Part shown: positions 51,102 through 58,880 of the stretch, one piece after another
How positions within the stretch are numbered: position 1 is the first letter of the stretch
Layout: each line of letters opens with the position of its first letter
Assembly (NCBI RefSeq): GCF_016587415.1
Contig: NZ_BNJI01000002.1
Location: 744,001-808,000, forward strand
DNA: 64,000 nt
DNA from: Ktedonobacter sp. SOSP1-85
GTDB lineage: Bacteria > Chloroflexota > Ktedonobacteria > Ktedonobacterales > Ktedonobacteraceae
Reading direction: 5' to 3'
Position numbers and translations under genes: made by a program
The notes under the pieces: generated by a model
Told to the model about the DNA's origin: nothing
What the model saw: only the letters and a program-made list of their open reading frames with translations
The model's database searches: none

Positions 51102-52115
51102 TTATCCCCAGCGCTGGCGCAGGCGGGGAAGAATCTCTTTGGCGTAGAGCTGTAGGAAGCGCGACTGATCGTCGCCGGGGGCGTGGAAGATCAGGTGCGT
51201 GAAGCCCAGTTCGATGTAGGGGCGAATCTGCTCAATATGCTCATCGGGATCGCTGGAGACGAGCCAGCGGCGATGGGCCTGGTCCTCAACGCCTTTAGCC
51301 TTCTCCTCCATCTCACGGGCATCGTGAATGCTGACCTTATCCTCGGCAGGAAGCGCCAGGGCAGCCCAGATACGCGTATCCTTCAGGGCGCGATCCTTGT
51401 CGGTATCGAAGGAGACCTTGACCTCAATGGTGCGCTCGACACTCTGCGGATCTTTGCCCGCGGCTCGCGCGCCCTCCTCCATGGCTGGCAATAACTTGTC
51501 GCGATAGAGCTCATCGCCCTTGCCAGAGGTGCAGATAAAGCCGTCACCCTCACGGCCCGCGAACTTGGCAGCCACCGGGCCACCCGCGCCGATATAGATG
51601 GGAACTGGCTGCTTGGGCTTATCATAGATAGTCGCGTTCAGCGTATGGTAATATTCTCCGTTAAAGGTTACCATATCTTCCTGCCAGAGCTGCTTGATCA
51701 AGCGTACCGACTCACGCAGGCGTGCCAGGCGCTCTTTGGCCTCGGGCCACTGCATACCTGTAACCGCGACCTCGTTTAGCGACTCACCGGAACCAACACC
51801 CAGAATGAAGCGTCCAGGATACATCAGGCCCAGTGTACCAAAGGCCTGGGCGACAACCGCGGGCTGATAGCGGAAGGTAGGCGTCAGGACACTGGTGCCC
51901 AGGACGATCTTTTTAGTACGCTCAGCCGCCGAGCCGAGCCAGGAGAGCGCGAAGGGCGCGTGCCCATTGGTATGGCGCCAGGGCTGGAAGTGATCACTGG
52001 TCCAGACGCTATCAAATCCCAGGTCCTCCGCCTCAACCGTGAAATCGAGCAGTTCGCGTGGACCAAACTGCTCCGCGGATGCTTTATAGCCAAACTTCAA
52101 ACGAGAAGTACTCAT
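51102..52115 (-). CDS. LLM class F420-dependent oxidoreductase (TIGR03557/FGD-like)
   Basis: A 337-residue bacterial-luciferase-like TIM barrel. FTVEAEDLGFDSVWTSDHFQ near residue 25, then PWRHTNGHAPFALSWLGSAA and LGTSVLTPTFRYQPAVVAQA, match the F420-dependent glucose-6-phosphate-dehydrogenase-like branch. LGVGSGESLNE and GAGGPVAAKFAGREGDGFI are further family sites. It uses F420 to oxidise or reduce an alcohol or sugar phosphate. ATG at 52115 is preferred over 52142; AAGGAG lies about ten bases before it. The gene is single. With the Ddn-like gene at 5932 it points to F420 in this organism. Confidence 0.9.
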   Translation of the reverse strand: MSTSRLKFGYKASAEQFGPRELLDFTVEAEDLGFDSVWTSDHFQPWRHTNGHAPFALSWLGSAAERTKKIVLGTSVLTPTFRYQPAVVAQAFGTLGLMYPGRFILGVGSGESLNEVAVTGMQWPEAKERLARLRESVRLIKQLWQEDMVTFNGEYYHTLNATIYDKPKQPVPIYIGAGGPVAAKFAGREGDGFICTSGKGDELYRDKLLPAMEEGARAAGKDPQSVERTIEVKVSFDTDKDRALKDTRIWAALALPAEDKVSIHDAREMEEKAKGVEDQAHRRWLVSSDPDEHIEQIRPYIELGFTHLIFHAPGDDQSRFLQLYAKEILPRLRQRWG

Positions 52116-52314
52116 CGATATATTTCTCCTTCTAGCAAGCAAGTGCCTACTGGCAGTAGACGATATTTATTTTGCCTCTGTCAACCGTTTTGCCGCGTAT
52201 AGATGAGCCTTAAAAACCTGTTTCCATTATATACACACGCACTGGCATATGAATAAGAACACGGGCAAGGTGAGCATTTATGCCCAGGCCTGGAACATGT
52301 GACAAACATAGTGA

Positions 52315-52353
52315 AGCACGCGCTTACACATAAGACATATGTAAGCGCGTGCT
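52315..52353. terminator. Hairpin after the second amidase gene
   Basis: AGCACGCGCTTACA pairs with TGTAAGCGCGTGCT (14 bp). It lies 22 bases past the stop at 52375 on the reverse strand and may end that transcript. It resembles part of the sequence CATATGTAAACGCGTGCGC at 28862-28880. Confidence 0.6.
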
Positions 52354-52374
52354 CTAGCAGAGCGGCACCTCGCG

Positions 52375-54168
52375 TTAGCTGACGATAGTGACGGCACTGG
52401 CAGGCACAAAGGCCTGGCGATGGTTATAGTTAATTTCATACCAGAGCTTGCTGGTGCCATCTTCAACGATGCTATACGCGGAGACAAAGGTCGCGCCAAT
52501 TGGCGCATCCCCGATATAGTAGGAGTTGCTAGTGGTTGGTCGGCCAGAGACCTGGATCGCTTTGCTACCTTTGCCCGTCAGCTTGATGACATGCGCGTTG
52601 GCACCGGAGATCGTGCTCTCAACCGCAGACCCGGCTGGAACGGCGAGCCAGACCTGTTTGGCGTGCGCGGTGTGAGCTGGCGTGAAGCTTGGGTCTTGCT
52701 CGCCATACCAGATCTGGTACAGTGTATCACCCGTGCCCGCGGGGTCCGTTACCTTGCTGGTATAGACATAGCTGATCCTGGCCTCAACATTGCTGGTCAC
52801 GCCTATGGCAGAGCCATTATCAGGATTGGGAATGATGCTTGAGGCGGTACTGCCACTTGTGTAGAGCGTGAAGAAGTTAAAGTTGGCGCTTGTCTCAGTC
52901 CCATTTGTGCCATATGGCGCCTGACCGGTCGCGGGATCGACAGTGACAACGTTCGCCTTGTTGCTGGTGGGTGCGGCGGCAACGCCTTGCTGCTGAATCA
53001 AATTAAAGTAATAGGGCCAGAGCCAGTAGGGGCCTGGATCTTCATGGTTAGGGGTCGTCCCCAGAGTTGGCGCGGGAATGGTCCCATGCGAAACGATATG
53101 ATCGTGCTCCAGAGGAATATGATACTTATTCAGCAAGTAGGCGACCAGTTTGGCCGAGGCCAGGTACTCGGTCGCGTTATACCATTGATAACCTGTGGCA
53201 TCAAAGCCTGCGTGTTCAATACCGATTGTATGCTGGTTATACCAGTAGTTGCCAGCTTGATAGGCGATATCCTTCTCATGCAATAATTGATAGACGGTAC
53301 CATCGCCTCCCACAACATAGTGAATACTGACGCCGCTATTGGGGTCCTGGAAGACATTCAATCCGTCCTGCGCGGTCCCCTCAATGTCGTGAATCACGAT
53401 ATCGGAGATGCTATAGGAGCTGGGGCGACTGGCGGATTCATAGGTACAGGGGCTGCCATTAGAGACCACGTTACAATCAAAGGTCGTGGGACTGACGATA
53501 CAATCGATGGCACCAGGATATTCGACATTGGTGTCGCTACTACAGCCAGCGGGAATCGTGGCGGTCGCAAGGGAGTTTGTCCCCAGATGCGTAAACGTTA
53601 CGTTTTGGGGCGCGAGCGTTACCAGTTCTTGGTTGTCGGCCCGTGCCTGAAAGCCCTGGCGTAAAATACGATAGGTCTCATCAACGTACATCTGCGCAGT
53701 CGAGTGGGTCGTCGCGTTACTATAAAGGGCGATGGCATCGGCCCAGCCAGACAGCGTCCCGGGGAGCGTATGCGTCGCTGACAGCTTTAAGGCATCCTGC
53801 CGCAGAATATCGGCGCCACCGCGAATGTTTGTGGCCAGGTCACTTCGTAGCTGCGCGCTGCTGACATGCAGATCTTGCGCGGCCTGGTCCAGGGTATCCT
53901 GCTTCTTGCTTTTTACAAGGTGCATGCATCCATAGCCCTGATCAATGCTGGGTGTGCCGCCATGCATGCTTAAACGCCCTTCCATATAACAGAGGGCCTG
54001 TAAAAGCGGGACAGGGACATCCGTTTCATGAGAAGCTTGCAGAAAAGCCTGGTTAATCGAAGGACTGCTGGCTGCATAAGAGTGGGAGAAACTCAGACTG
54101 GTGAGGGTAAGAAGAAGGGAGAGGCCCATGAGCGTCTTCAGCGAAGCCCATAAAATACGTTTGTTCAA
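52375..54168 (-). CDS. Secreted N-acetylmuramoyl-L-alanine amidase (Amidase_2), paralogue of 36326
   Basis: A 597-residue paralogue read from a TTG at 54168 with AAGGAT upstream. It has a signal peptide, the transglycosylase-like VPVPLLQALCYMEGRLSMHG, and an amidase domain with DIVIHDIEG, SIHYVVGGDGTVYQLLHEKD, GIEHAGFD and DHDHIVSHGTIPAP carrying the zinc and catalytic residues. The C-terminus ends in NHRQAFVPASAVT as in the other copy. Domain order and most motifs are the same, so the two arose by duplication. It is a cell-wall hydrolase acting outside the membrane. It is divergent from the C39-like peptidase gene. Confidence 0.9.
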   Translation of the reverse strand: MNKRILWASLKTLMGLSLLLTLTSLSFSHSYAASSPSINQAFLQASHETDVPVPLLQALCYMEGRLSMHGGTPSIDQGYGCMHLVKSKKQDTLDQAAQDLHVSSAQLRSDLATNIRGGADILRQDALKLSATHTLPGTLSGWADAIALYSNATTHSTAQMYVDETYRILRQGFQARADNQELVTLAPQNVTFTHLGTNSLATATIPAGCSSDTNVEYPGAIDCIVSPTTFDCNVVSNGSPCTYESASRPSSYSISDIVIHDIEGTAQDGLNVFQDPNSGVSIHYVVGGDGTVYQLLHEKDIAYQAGNYWYNQHTIGIEHAGFDATGYQWYNATEYLASAKLVAYLLNKYHIPLEHDHIVSHGTIPAPTLGTTPNHEDPGPYWLWPYYFNLIQQQGVAAAPTSNKANVVTVDPATGQAPYGTNGTETSANFNFFTLYTSGSTASSIIPNPDNGSAIGVTSNVEARISYVYTSKVTDPAGTGDTLYQIWYGEQDPSFTPAHTAHAKQVWLAVPAGSAVESTISGANAHVIKLTGKGSKAIQVSGRPTTSNSYYIGDAPIGATFVSAYSIVEDGTSKLWYEINYNHRQAFVPASAVTIVS

Positions 54169-54624
54169 GGCAGAATCCTTTCACTTATCCTTGCGCGCTT
54201 CCTAAATAAAGCAGGCAAGGATTGCCTCAAGCAGAGAAATAATGCTCAAAACGTATGTGCGGGAGATGTCCTTTGGGATTTGTCGGTAGCGAGTTTTAGG
54301 GAATAGATAGCACCTCCTCCAAATAAATAGTAAAACAGCCTTATACATTTAATTACCACAATTTACCGTGAATTACAATATTTGCGAAGAAATTGAGTCC
54401 GAGGCTGAGAATCACGCTGCGGGACAGCGCCGCCTCCAGACATGCTCGGGTTATTTCTTAAAAGAGCATAAGCGCGCGTCATCTTGACTTTATCCCTTTT
54501 TCTTTCTACACTTTATCCATACCCATCTACTTACCGCTCTCATATTTGTAGCCTGGCAAACAGCTTGGATCATATCTATACTTGACCAGGTTGTGCGTCC
54601 TCTATTTCACAGAAAGGGATTTCT
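54169..54624. other. Divergent spacer between amidase and C39-like peptidase genes
   Basis: No gene is seen. TTGACT (54484-54489) and TACACT (54507-54512), 17 bp apart, form a forward promoter about 110 bases before the peptidase gene. The remainder is AT-rich without repeats. Confidence 0.55.
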
Positions 54625-55998
54625 ATGCCTCTACCTCAGACATCCCATCGCCTATCCTCCTATTTGCGTCGTCTGGGTATCGCAACGTTGCTCGCGCTCT
54701 TTTGTCTGACGCTCGCCCTGGGGCAAAGCACCCATGCAGCCACAGCCAAATCAAGTAAAGGGCAGAGCCAGTACGATGAGTTCTGGCAGCAGAGCAGTTC
54801 TAGTGACTTCTCTACCTGGACCCTCAATGGCGTCGCCGTCTCCTCCAGTGGGACAGTCATCCTCTCGCCGCACGCAGGCTTAAGCTGCACCACAGACGCG
54901 ACAGATGGGGGTAGCACCAGCTTTGATGCAACATCTCAGCTCTGCCAGGGCCAGGACCCATATGCAGCTGGAGCCTACAACGGCAACAACTACTACAACG
55001 GTGGTTCGTTCTACTACGGCACTATCACCTCGCCAATACACACGACCGCGCAAACCTTTACCGATCTCGTCGCCTCCTGGAACGCCACAACGCCCACAGG
55101 AACCTGGGTTGAGACCCATGTGCGCGTCCTCGAGAATGGCACCTGGACGCACTGGTACAAGCTCCCCGTCTGGGCCAGCGACTTCAGCACCATTAAACGC
55201 CACAGCATCAATGGGCAATCCGACACTACCGGGAATGTGGCAACCGATACCTTCCAAACCGGTTCGCAGCCCGCTAGCGCTTACCAGCTCTCCCTCACAC
55301 TCTTTACGACCTCACCATCGACGACCTTGAGCTTGCGCCGTGTCACCGCTATGGTCTCCTATAACTCCACGACTGCGCCCACTGTCAACCCCGACCAGAG
55401 CGTGTGGGGAACCAACCTGAATGTGCCTCAGCGCTCACAGATGCTGCCCGAATACCAGGGCCTGGGATATGGTGGCGGTGGTGAGGTCTGGTGTAGCCCA
55501 ACCTCAACCAGCATGATCCTGGCCTACTGGTCCACTGTCCTCAATCAGCCGGACCTCAATCAGACCGTGCCGGACACCGCTCGCGATACCTATGACTACA
55601 CCTACCAGGGTACGGGCAACTGGCCCTTTAATACCGCCTATGCCGGCTCGCATGGCCTGCATGCCTATGTCACACGCATGTACTCCATGAGCCAGATCGA
55701 GCAATGGATCAAGGCCGGTGTGCCTATCGCGATCAGTATCGCCTACAAAAAAGGCGAGCTGCCCGGCACGCCCATACCCAGTTCCAGTGGGCACCTGCTG
55801 GTAGTCCGCGGCTTTTCCTCGACCGGAGACGTCATCACCAATGATCCCGCCGCCTCTACCGATGCCGGAGTGCAAATCACCTACAGCCGCTCTTCACTAC
55901 AGGCTGTCTGGCTCAAGTACTCCTATGGCACTGTGTATGTTATGTATCCTGAGAACTGGACGACTCCCACCACCAACCGCCTGACCAACTGGTCCTAA
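54625..55998 (+). CDS. Secreted C39-like peptidase family protein
   Basis: A 457-residue exported protein. A signal peptide (about 1-40) precedes a beta-rich region (about 50-250) and a papain-like peptidase_C39_2 domain (about 265-440). The catalytic Cys is in GGEVWCSPTSTSMILAYW (about 290), His in SSSGHLLVVRGF (about 390) and Asn/Asp in VITNDPAA (about 406-407). Secreted single-domain C39-like proteins are thought to cut peptides or cell-wall peptides, not bacteriocin leaders, since no ABC part is attached. AGAAAGGGA lies before the ATG. The hydrolase next to it suggests a common role in wall turnover. Confidence 0.88.
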   Translation: MPLPQTSHRLSSYLRRLGIATLLALFCLTLALGQSTHAATAKSSKGQSQYDEFWQQSSSSDFSTWTLNGVAVSSSGTVILSPHAGLSCTTDATDGGSTSFDATSQLCQGQDPYAAGAYNGNNYYNGGSFYYGTITSPIHTTAQTFTDLVASWNATTPTGTWVETHVRVLENGTWTHWYKLPVWASDFSTIKRHSINGQSDTTGNVATDTFQTGSQPASAYQLSLTLFTTSPSTTLSLRRVTAMVSYNSTTAPTVNPDQSVWGTNLNVPQRSQMLPEYQGLGYGGGGEVWCSPTSTSMILAYWSTVLNQPDLNQTVPDTARDTYDYTYQGTGNWPFNTAYAGSHGLHAYVTRMYSMSQIEQWIKAGVPIAISIAYKKGELPGTPIPSSSGHLLVVRGFSSTGDVITNDPAASTDAGVQITYSRSSLQAVWLKYSYGTVYVMYPENWTTPTTNRLTNWS

Positions 55999-56035
55999 AT
56001 CTTAGGGAGTAGTCTCTACCGCTCTCTTTAACGTC

Positions 56036-56082
56036 CGGCGCTTTCATCCTTCCCCGCTTGAGGGGAAGAAATGAAAGCGCCG
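56036..56082. terminator. Terminator of the C39-like peptidase gene
   Basis: CGGCGCTTTCAT pairs with ATGAAAGCGCCG and an inner CCCC/GGGG stem adds to it, 37 bases past the stop; TTCCTTT follows. Confidence 0.7.
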
Positions 56083-56176
56083 TTCCTTTGGAAAGTGGAT
56101 AAAAACAACGAAAAGTTCCCCTTCTGAAACAAGGCAGCCAGGAGGAGAACTTCGGCCTTCATATTAAAAGAAGAGC

Positions 56177-57394
56177 TTACGCAGTTAGCGATACCGCAGC
56201 TCGCGCCATCAAACTGGCAATATGCTCAGGGGCGAAGAACTCAGCAACTGGTACTGAACGCTCCAGGACACCGAGATAGCGAGTTGACTCTTCCGGGTCA
56301 GCGGCAATAATGCTCAATAGCCTTTGCATATCAGGTGGTGGTGGTGCCAGAGTGGCAAACTGCATTGCGAGCTGATACTGTGGCAGGCAAATTTCATTGC
56401 GCTCCCGCTCATACTCTGCCAGTGCCTCCTCCATTATTGTCTCTCCGGACAGGCCACGCGTAAGTGCTTTTGCCAACATCGCAGCATCTTCAAGGGAATC
56501 AGCAATGCCCTGGCCCAGAATGGGATCTTTATGATAGCCAGCGTCACCCACCAGTGCCCAGCCAGGGCCGTATGGCTTATGGAAGAAATTGGGAGCGTGC
56601 CCGGTACCGATGAAACGACCCACTTGCTTTTCTTGACGCACCTGTGTAGCTAGTTCCGGTATCTGGCCCATGAGTTCGTAGAAATGGGTGGGTACATCGG
56701 TGCGGATACGCGCAAAGTCTTCAATCGGCCACTGAGCGCCAACCAGCATCAGATTATCATTCGTGGGAATGCATACAGCGAAACGATAGGGACGGATATA
56801 GACTTTCGGTCCTGGAACAGTGACGTCACTGAAGAAACCATAGTAGCTGCAGGTCAGCATTGGATTCACATGATATGCTTCTGGCTTGACAGTGCGGGCA
56901 ACAAATGAGTGCACACCATCGGCACCAATCACGATACGCGCCTTCTCAGTCACGGTTGTTCCCTGTGCTGTACGGGCGCGAATGCCAGTAATACAACCAT
57001 CTTCGTCCGTGAGCAATTCTTGAACTGTGGTGTTATCACGGAACTCTGCCCCAGCCTCCACCGCTGCGGCTACTAGAATGGGGTCCAGCAAATACCGCCG
57101 TGGGGCACATGTAAAATCGACTCCATCAACCGGATGAAAGCCGGCCTTCAGTTCTATTGGACCCAGATCGAACGTCGCTGAATGTAATTTCGGACAACCG
57201 GTTGCCAATACGTCATCTAACACACCCCAACGCTTCAACAAAGCCGTGCCTCGTGGGTGGATGAATAGACCGGACATAATGTCAGCCGGAAAACGAGCTT
57301 TATCGACGAGTAATACGCGATAGCCTTGACGAGCCAGCAACATAGCAACTGGTGCTCCAGCACAACGGGCACCAATGATAATTGCATCATACAT
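56177..57394 (-). CDS. FAD-dependent monooxygenase/geranylgeranyl-reductase-like protein
   Basis: A 405-residue flavoprotein. The FAD motif reads AIIIGARCAGAPVAMLLARQ (residues 4-23), a GARCAGA variant seen in PHBH-like and halogenase-like enzymes. A second motif VIGADGVHSFVAR lies near residue 155, and GPGWALVGDAGYHKDPILGQ near 275 is the GD motif closing the FAD pocket. The substrate is unknown; relatives hydroxylate aromatics or reduce prenyl chains. The start at 57394 has AAGGAG fourteen bases before, farther than usual, but the Rossmann strand begins directly at the N-terminus. Confidence 0.88.
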   Translation of the reverse strand: MYDAIIIGARCAGAPVAMLLARQGYRVLLVDKARFPADIMSGLFIHPRGTALLKRWGVLDDVLATGCPKLHSATFDLGPIELKAGFHPVDGVDFTCAPRRYLLDPILVAAAVEAGAEFRDNTTVQELLTDEDGCITGIRARTAQGTTVTEKARIVIGADGVHSFVARTVKPEAYHVNPMLTCSYYGFFSDVTVPGPKVYIRPYRFAVCIPTNDNLMLVGAQWPIEDFARIRTDVPTHFYELMGQIPELATQVRQEKQVGRFIGTGHAPNFFHKPYGPGWALVGDAGYHKDPILGQGIADSLEDAAMLAKALTRGLSGETIMEEALAEYERERNEICLPQYQLAMQFATLAPPPPDMQRLLSIIAADPEESTRYLGVLERSVPVAEFFAPEHIASLMARAAVSLTA

Positions 57395-57695
57395 AGGGAT
57401 TTTTCCGTCTCCTTATCAGCAAAAACTCTTTTCATTCAATAGCGTTTCCTATTCGATATATCAAAGCAAGCTCAACTTTTTTTTGGTGCATAAAAATGAG
57501 AAAACCTCTACCTTGTAGCAAAAGATGAGTAGCAAAAGATAAAAATTCCACTTCAAAGAGTGCTCAATCATGATTCTTGTCAGGCCCTTTGGCTATTTCC
57601 AACTATGCTCGCTCTAGAGAATGGCTGTTTCCTTCCTGTTTTTTGTAACGTGATTGGGTAAGAGTAATTGACCCTCTCAAAGAAAGGAGACAGTA
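57395..57695. other. Divergent spacer between FAD monooxygenase and dodecin genes
   Basis: No gene. Two tandem copies of a 14-bp unit GTAGCAAAAGATRA lie at 57515-57542; such direct repeats may bind a regulator. No clear promoter boxes were identified. Confidence 0.45.
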
Positions 57696-57911
57696 ATGGC
57701 AGAAAGTGTATATAAGGTGATTCAACTGGTAGGCACCAGCAACGAATCATGGGAGAAAGCTGCCGCAGCCACTATTGAACAAGCCTCACAAACCTTACGA
57801 GATTTACGCGTCGCGCGCATTGTTGAGCAGGATATCCATATCGAACCCGGGAAATCTCTAACCTACCGGGTCAAGATGGAACTCTCCTTCAAGTACGAGG
57901 AGGGCGCGTAA
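57696..57911 (+). CDS. Dodecin
   Basis: A 71-residue flavin-storage protein that forms hollow dodecamers. VYKVIQLVGTSNESWEKAAA with the flavin-stacking Trp (about 19), then ASQTLRDLRVARIVEQDIHI and the C-terminal LTYRVKMELSFKYEE match the family end to end. GAAAGGAGACAG lies before the ATG. It is divergent from the FAD monooxygenase gene, so flavin storage and use may be linked, but that is only context. Confidence 0.95.
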   Translation: MAESVYKVIQLVGTSNESWEKAAAATIEQASQTLRDLRVARIVEQDIHIEPGKSLTYRVKMELSFKYEEGA

Positions 57912-57973
57912 TCAGTATTAGATAACTTGCTCTGGCCAATTACTGGACAACATTGGCCGACTATAAGGTTGGG

Positions 57974-58000
57974 TGGTCCACTGATCAGATTAGTGGACCA
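57974..58000. terminator. Hairpin after dodecin
   Basis: TGGTCCACT (57974-57982) pairs with AGTGGACCA (57992-58000), and inner bases extend it. It lies 62 bases past the dodecin stop. Confidence 0.6.
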
Positions 58001-58150
58001 TCAAAGAAGACTACAACTCACAGCACTTGAGTGCTCCTCAAAATACACACGGAGGGTCGCCTCCAGGTGATGCTTATGGTATGCTCTTACCACTAGGATG
58101 AGTGCAGTTATTCCAACGCAAACGTCGTTATGAAAAGCAAGGAAGACATC

Positions 58151-58447
58151 ATGACCAGCATGAATCCAACCCTAAGGCAGCCCAGTGCTTATTTGCCGGT
58201 AGCCATGTCATTAGTGGCCCTGGCCCTGGTGCTAGGTTACGTTGCCATATTCGGCGTTACCCATGAGGCCGATGAGGGGGCAGCCGCCCATATCTGGCAA
58301 TTACTCATGGTTCTACAGGTACCAATCATAGCATTCTTCGCCATCAAATATTTCCCGCGACAGCCCAGGCAAGCGTTGCTAGTTCTAGCACTCCAAATTG
58401 TCGCCGCTCTTGCTGCCTGTGCCCCTGTTTTCTTCCTCAAACTATAG
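58151..58447 (+). CDS. Small membrane protein, 98 residues
   Basis: Three hydrophobic helices are clear: LPVAMSLVALALVLGYVAIF, then IWQLLMVLQVPIIAFFAIKY and ALLVLALQIVAALAACAPVF. The loop THEADEGAAAHI lies between helix one and two. AAGGAAG lies six to seven bases before ATG 58151, which is preferred to ATG 58130. No family name is certain; it resembles short uncharacterised membrane proteins of other bacteria. Confidence 0.75.
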   Translation: MTSMNPTLRQPSAYLPVAMSLVALALVLGYVAIFGVTHEADEGAAAHIWQLLMVLQVPIIAFFAIKYFPRQPRQALLVLALQIVAALAACAPVFFLKL

Positions 58448-58880
58448 CTCACCCTAAAGCGTATCTTCTGAATAACTATAGAGAACAAAACTATATGAAA
58501 TACACGCAGGCATTCTTTGGCCTTCAACTGGGCCTCTTAGGCCCGCCGGAGAAATTTACAACGCTAAGCCCTCAAAGAGAAGGTGTTCACCGAGCAAACG
58601 AGGCATCGCCTCGTTCACCTGCTCACGCAGGACGACCAGGCCGATAGTGAACACGCGATCGTTCTGCCAGATGCTGCGCGAACTGCCCCAGTCTCCACAT
58701 GGTGCGTGATCGCGCCGAGGAGGTGAAAAGGAGTTTCCAGGTGGCCTGCGCGGAGGATGGTGGAACATACCGATGGCGTCGTGGGTCTTGAGGTTTCATC
58801 CCCACCCTGCTATACTTGATGTTAGGGAACTGCTCAGAGCATCCCTAACATCTCCTACCTTTCTCGCGGAGGGTTGTCAC
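58448..58880. other. Spacer before the third LuxR gene, possibly with a decayed coding remnant
   Basis: No intact gene. On the reverse strand WRLGQFAQHLAERSRV in one frame (about 58640-58690) and RVFTIGLVVLREQVNEAMPR in the next (about 58585-58650) read like two halves of one helical protein joined by a frameshift, ending EGLAL and a stop at 58556. Family unknown. A small hairpin AACGAGGC/GCCTCGTT lies at about 58592-58610. Confidence 0.3.

Noticed and set aside
58556..58805. Two overlapping reverse frames as separate small genes
   Set aside because: Neither is complete; at best they are two parts of one frameshifted remnant, noted only as a possible decayed sequence.
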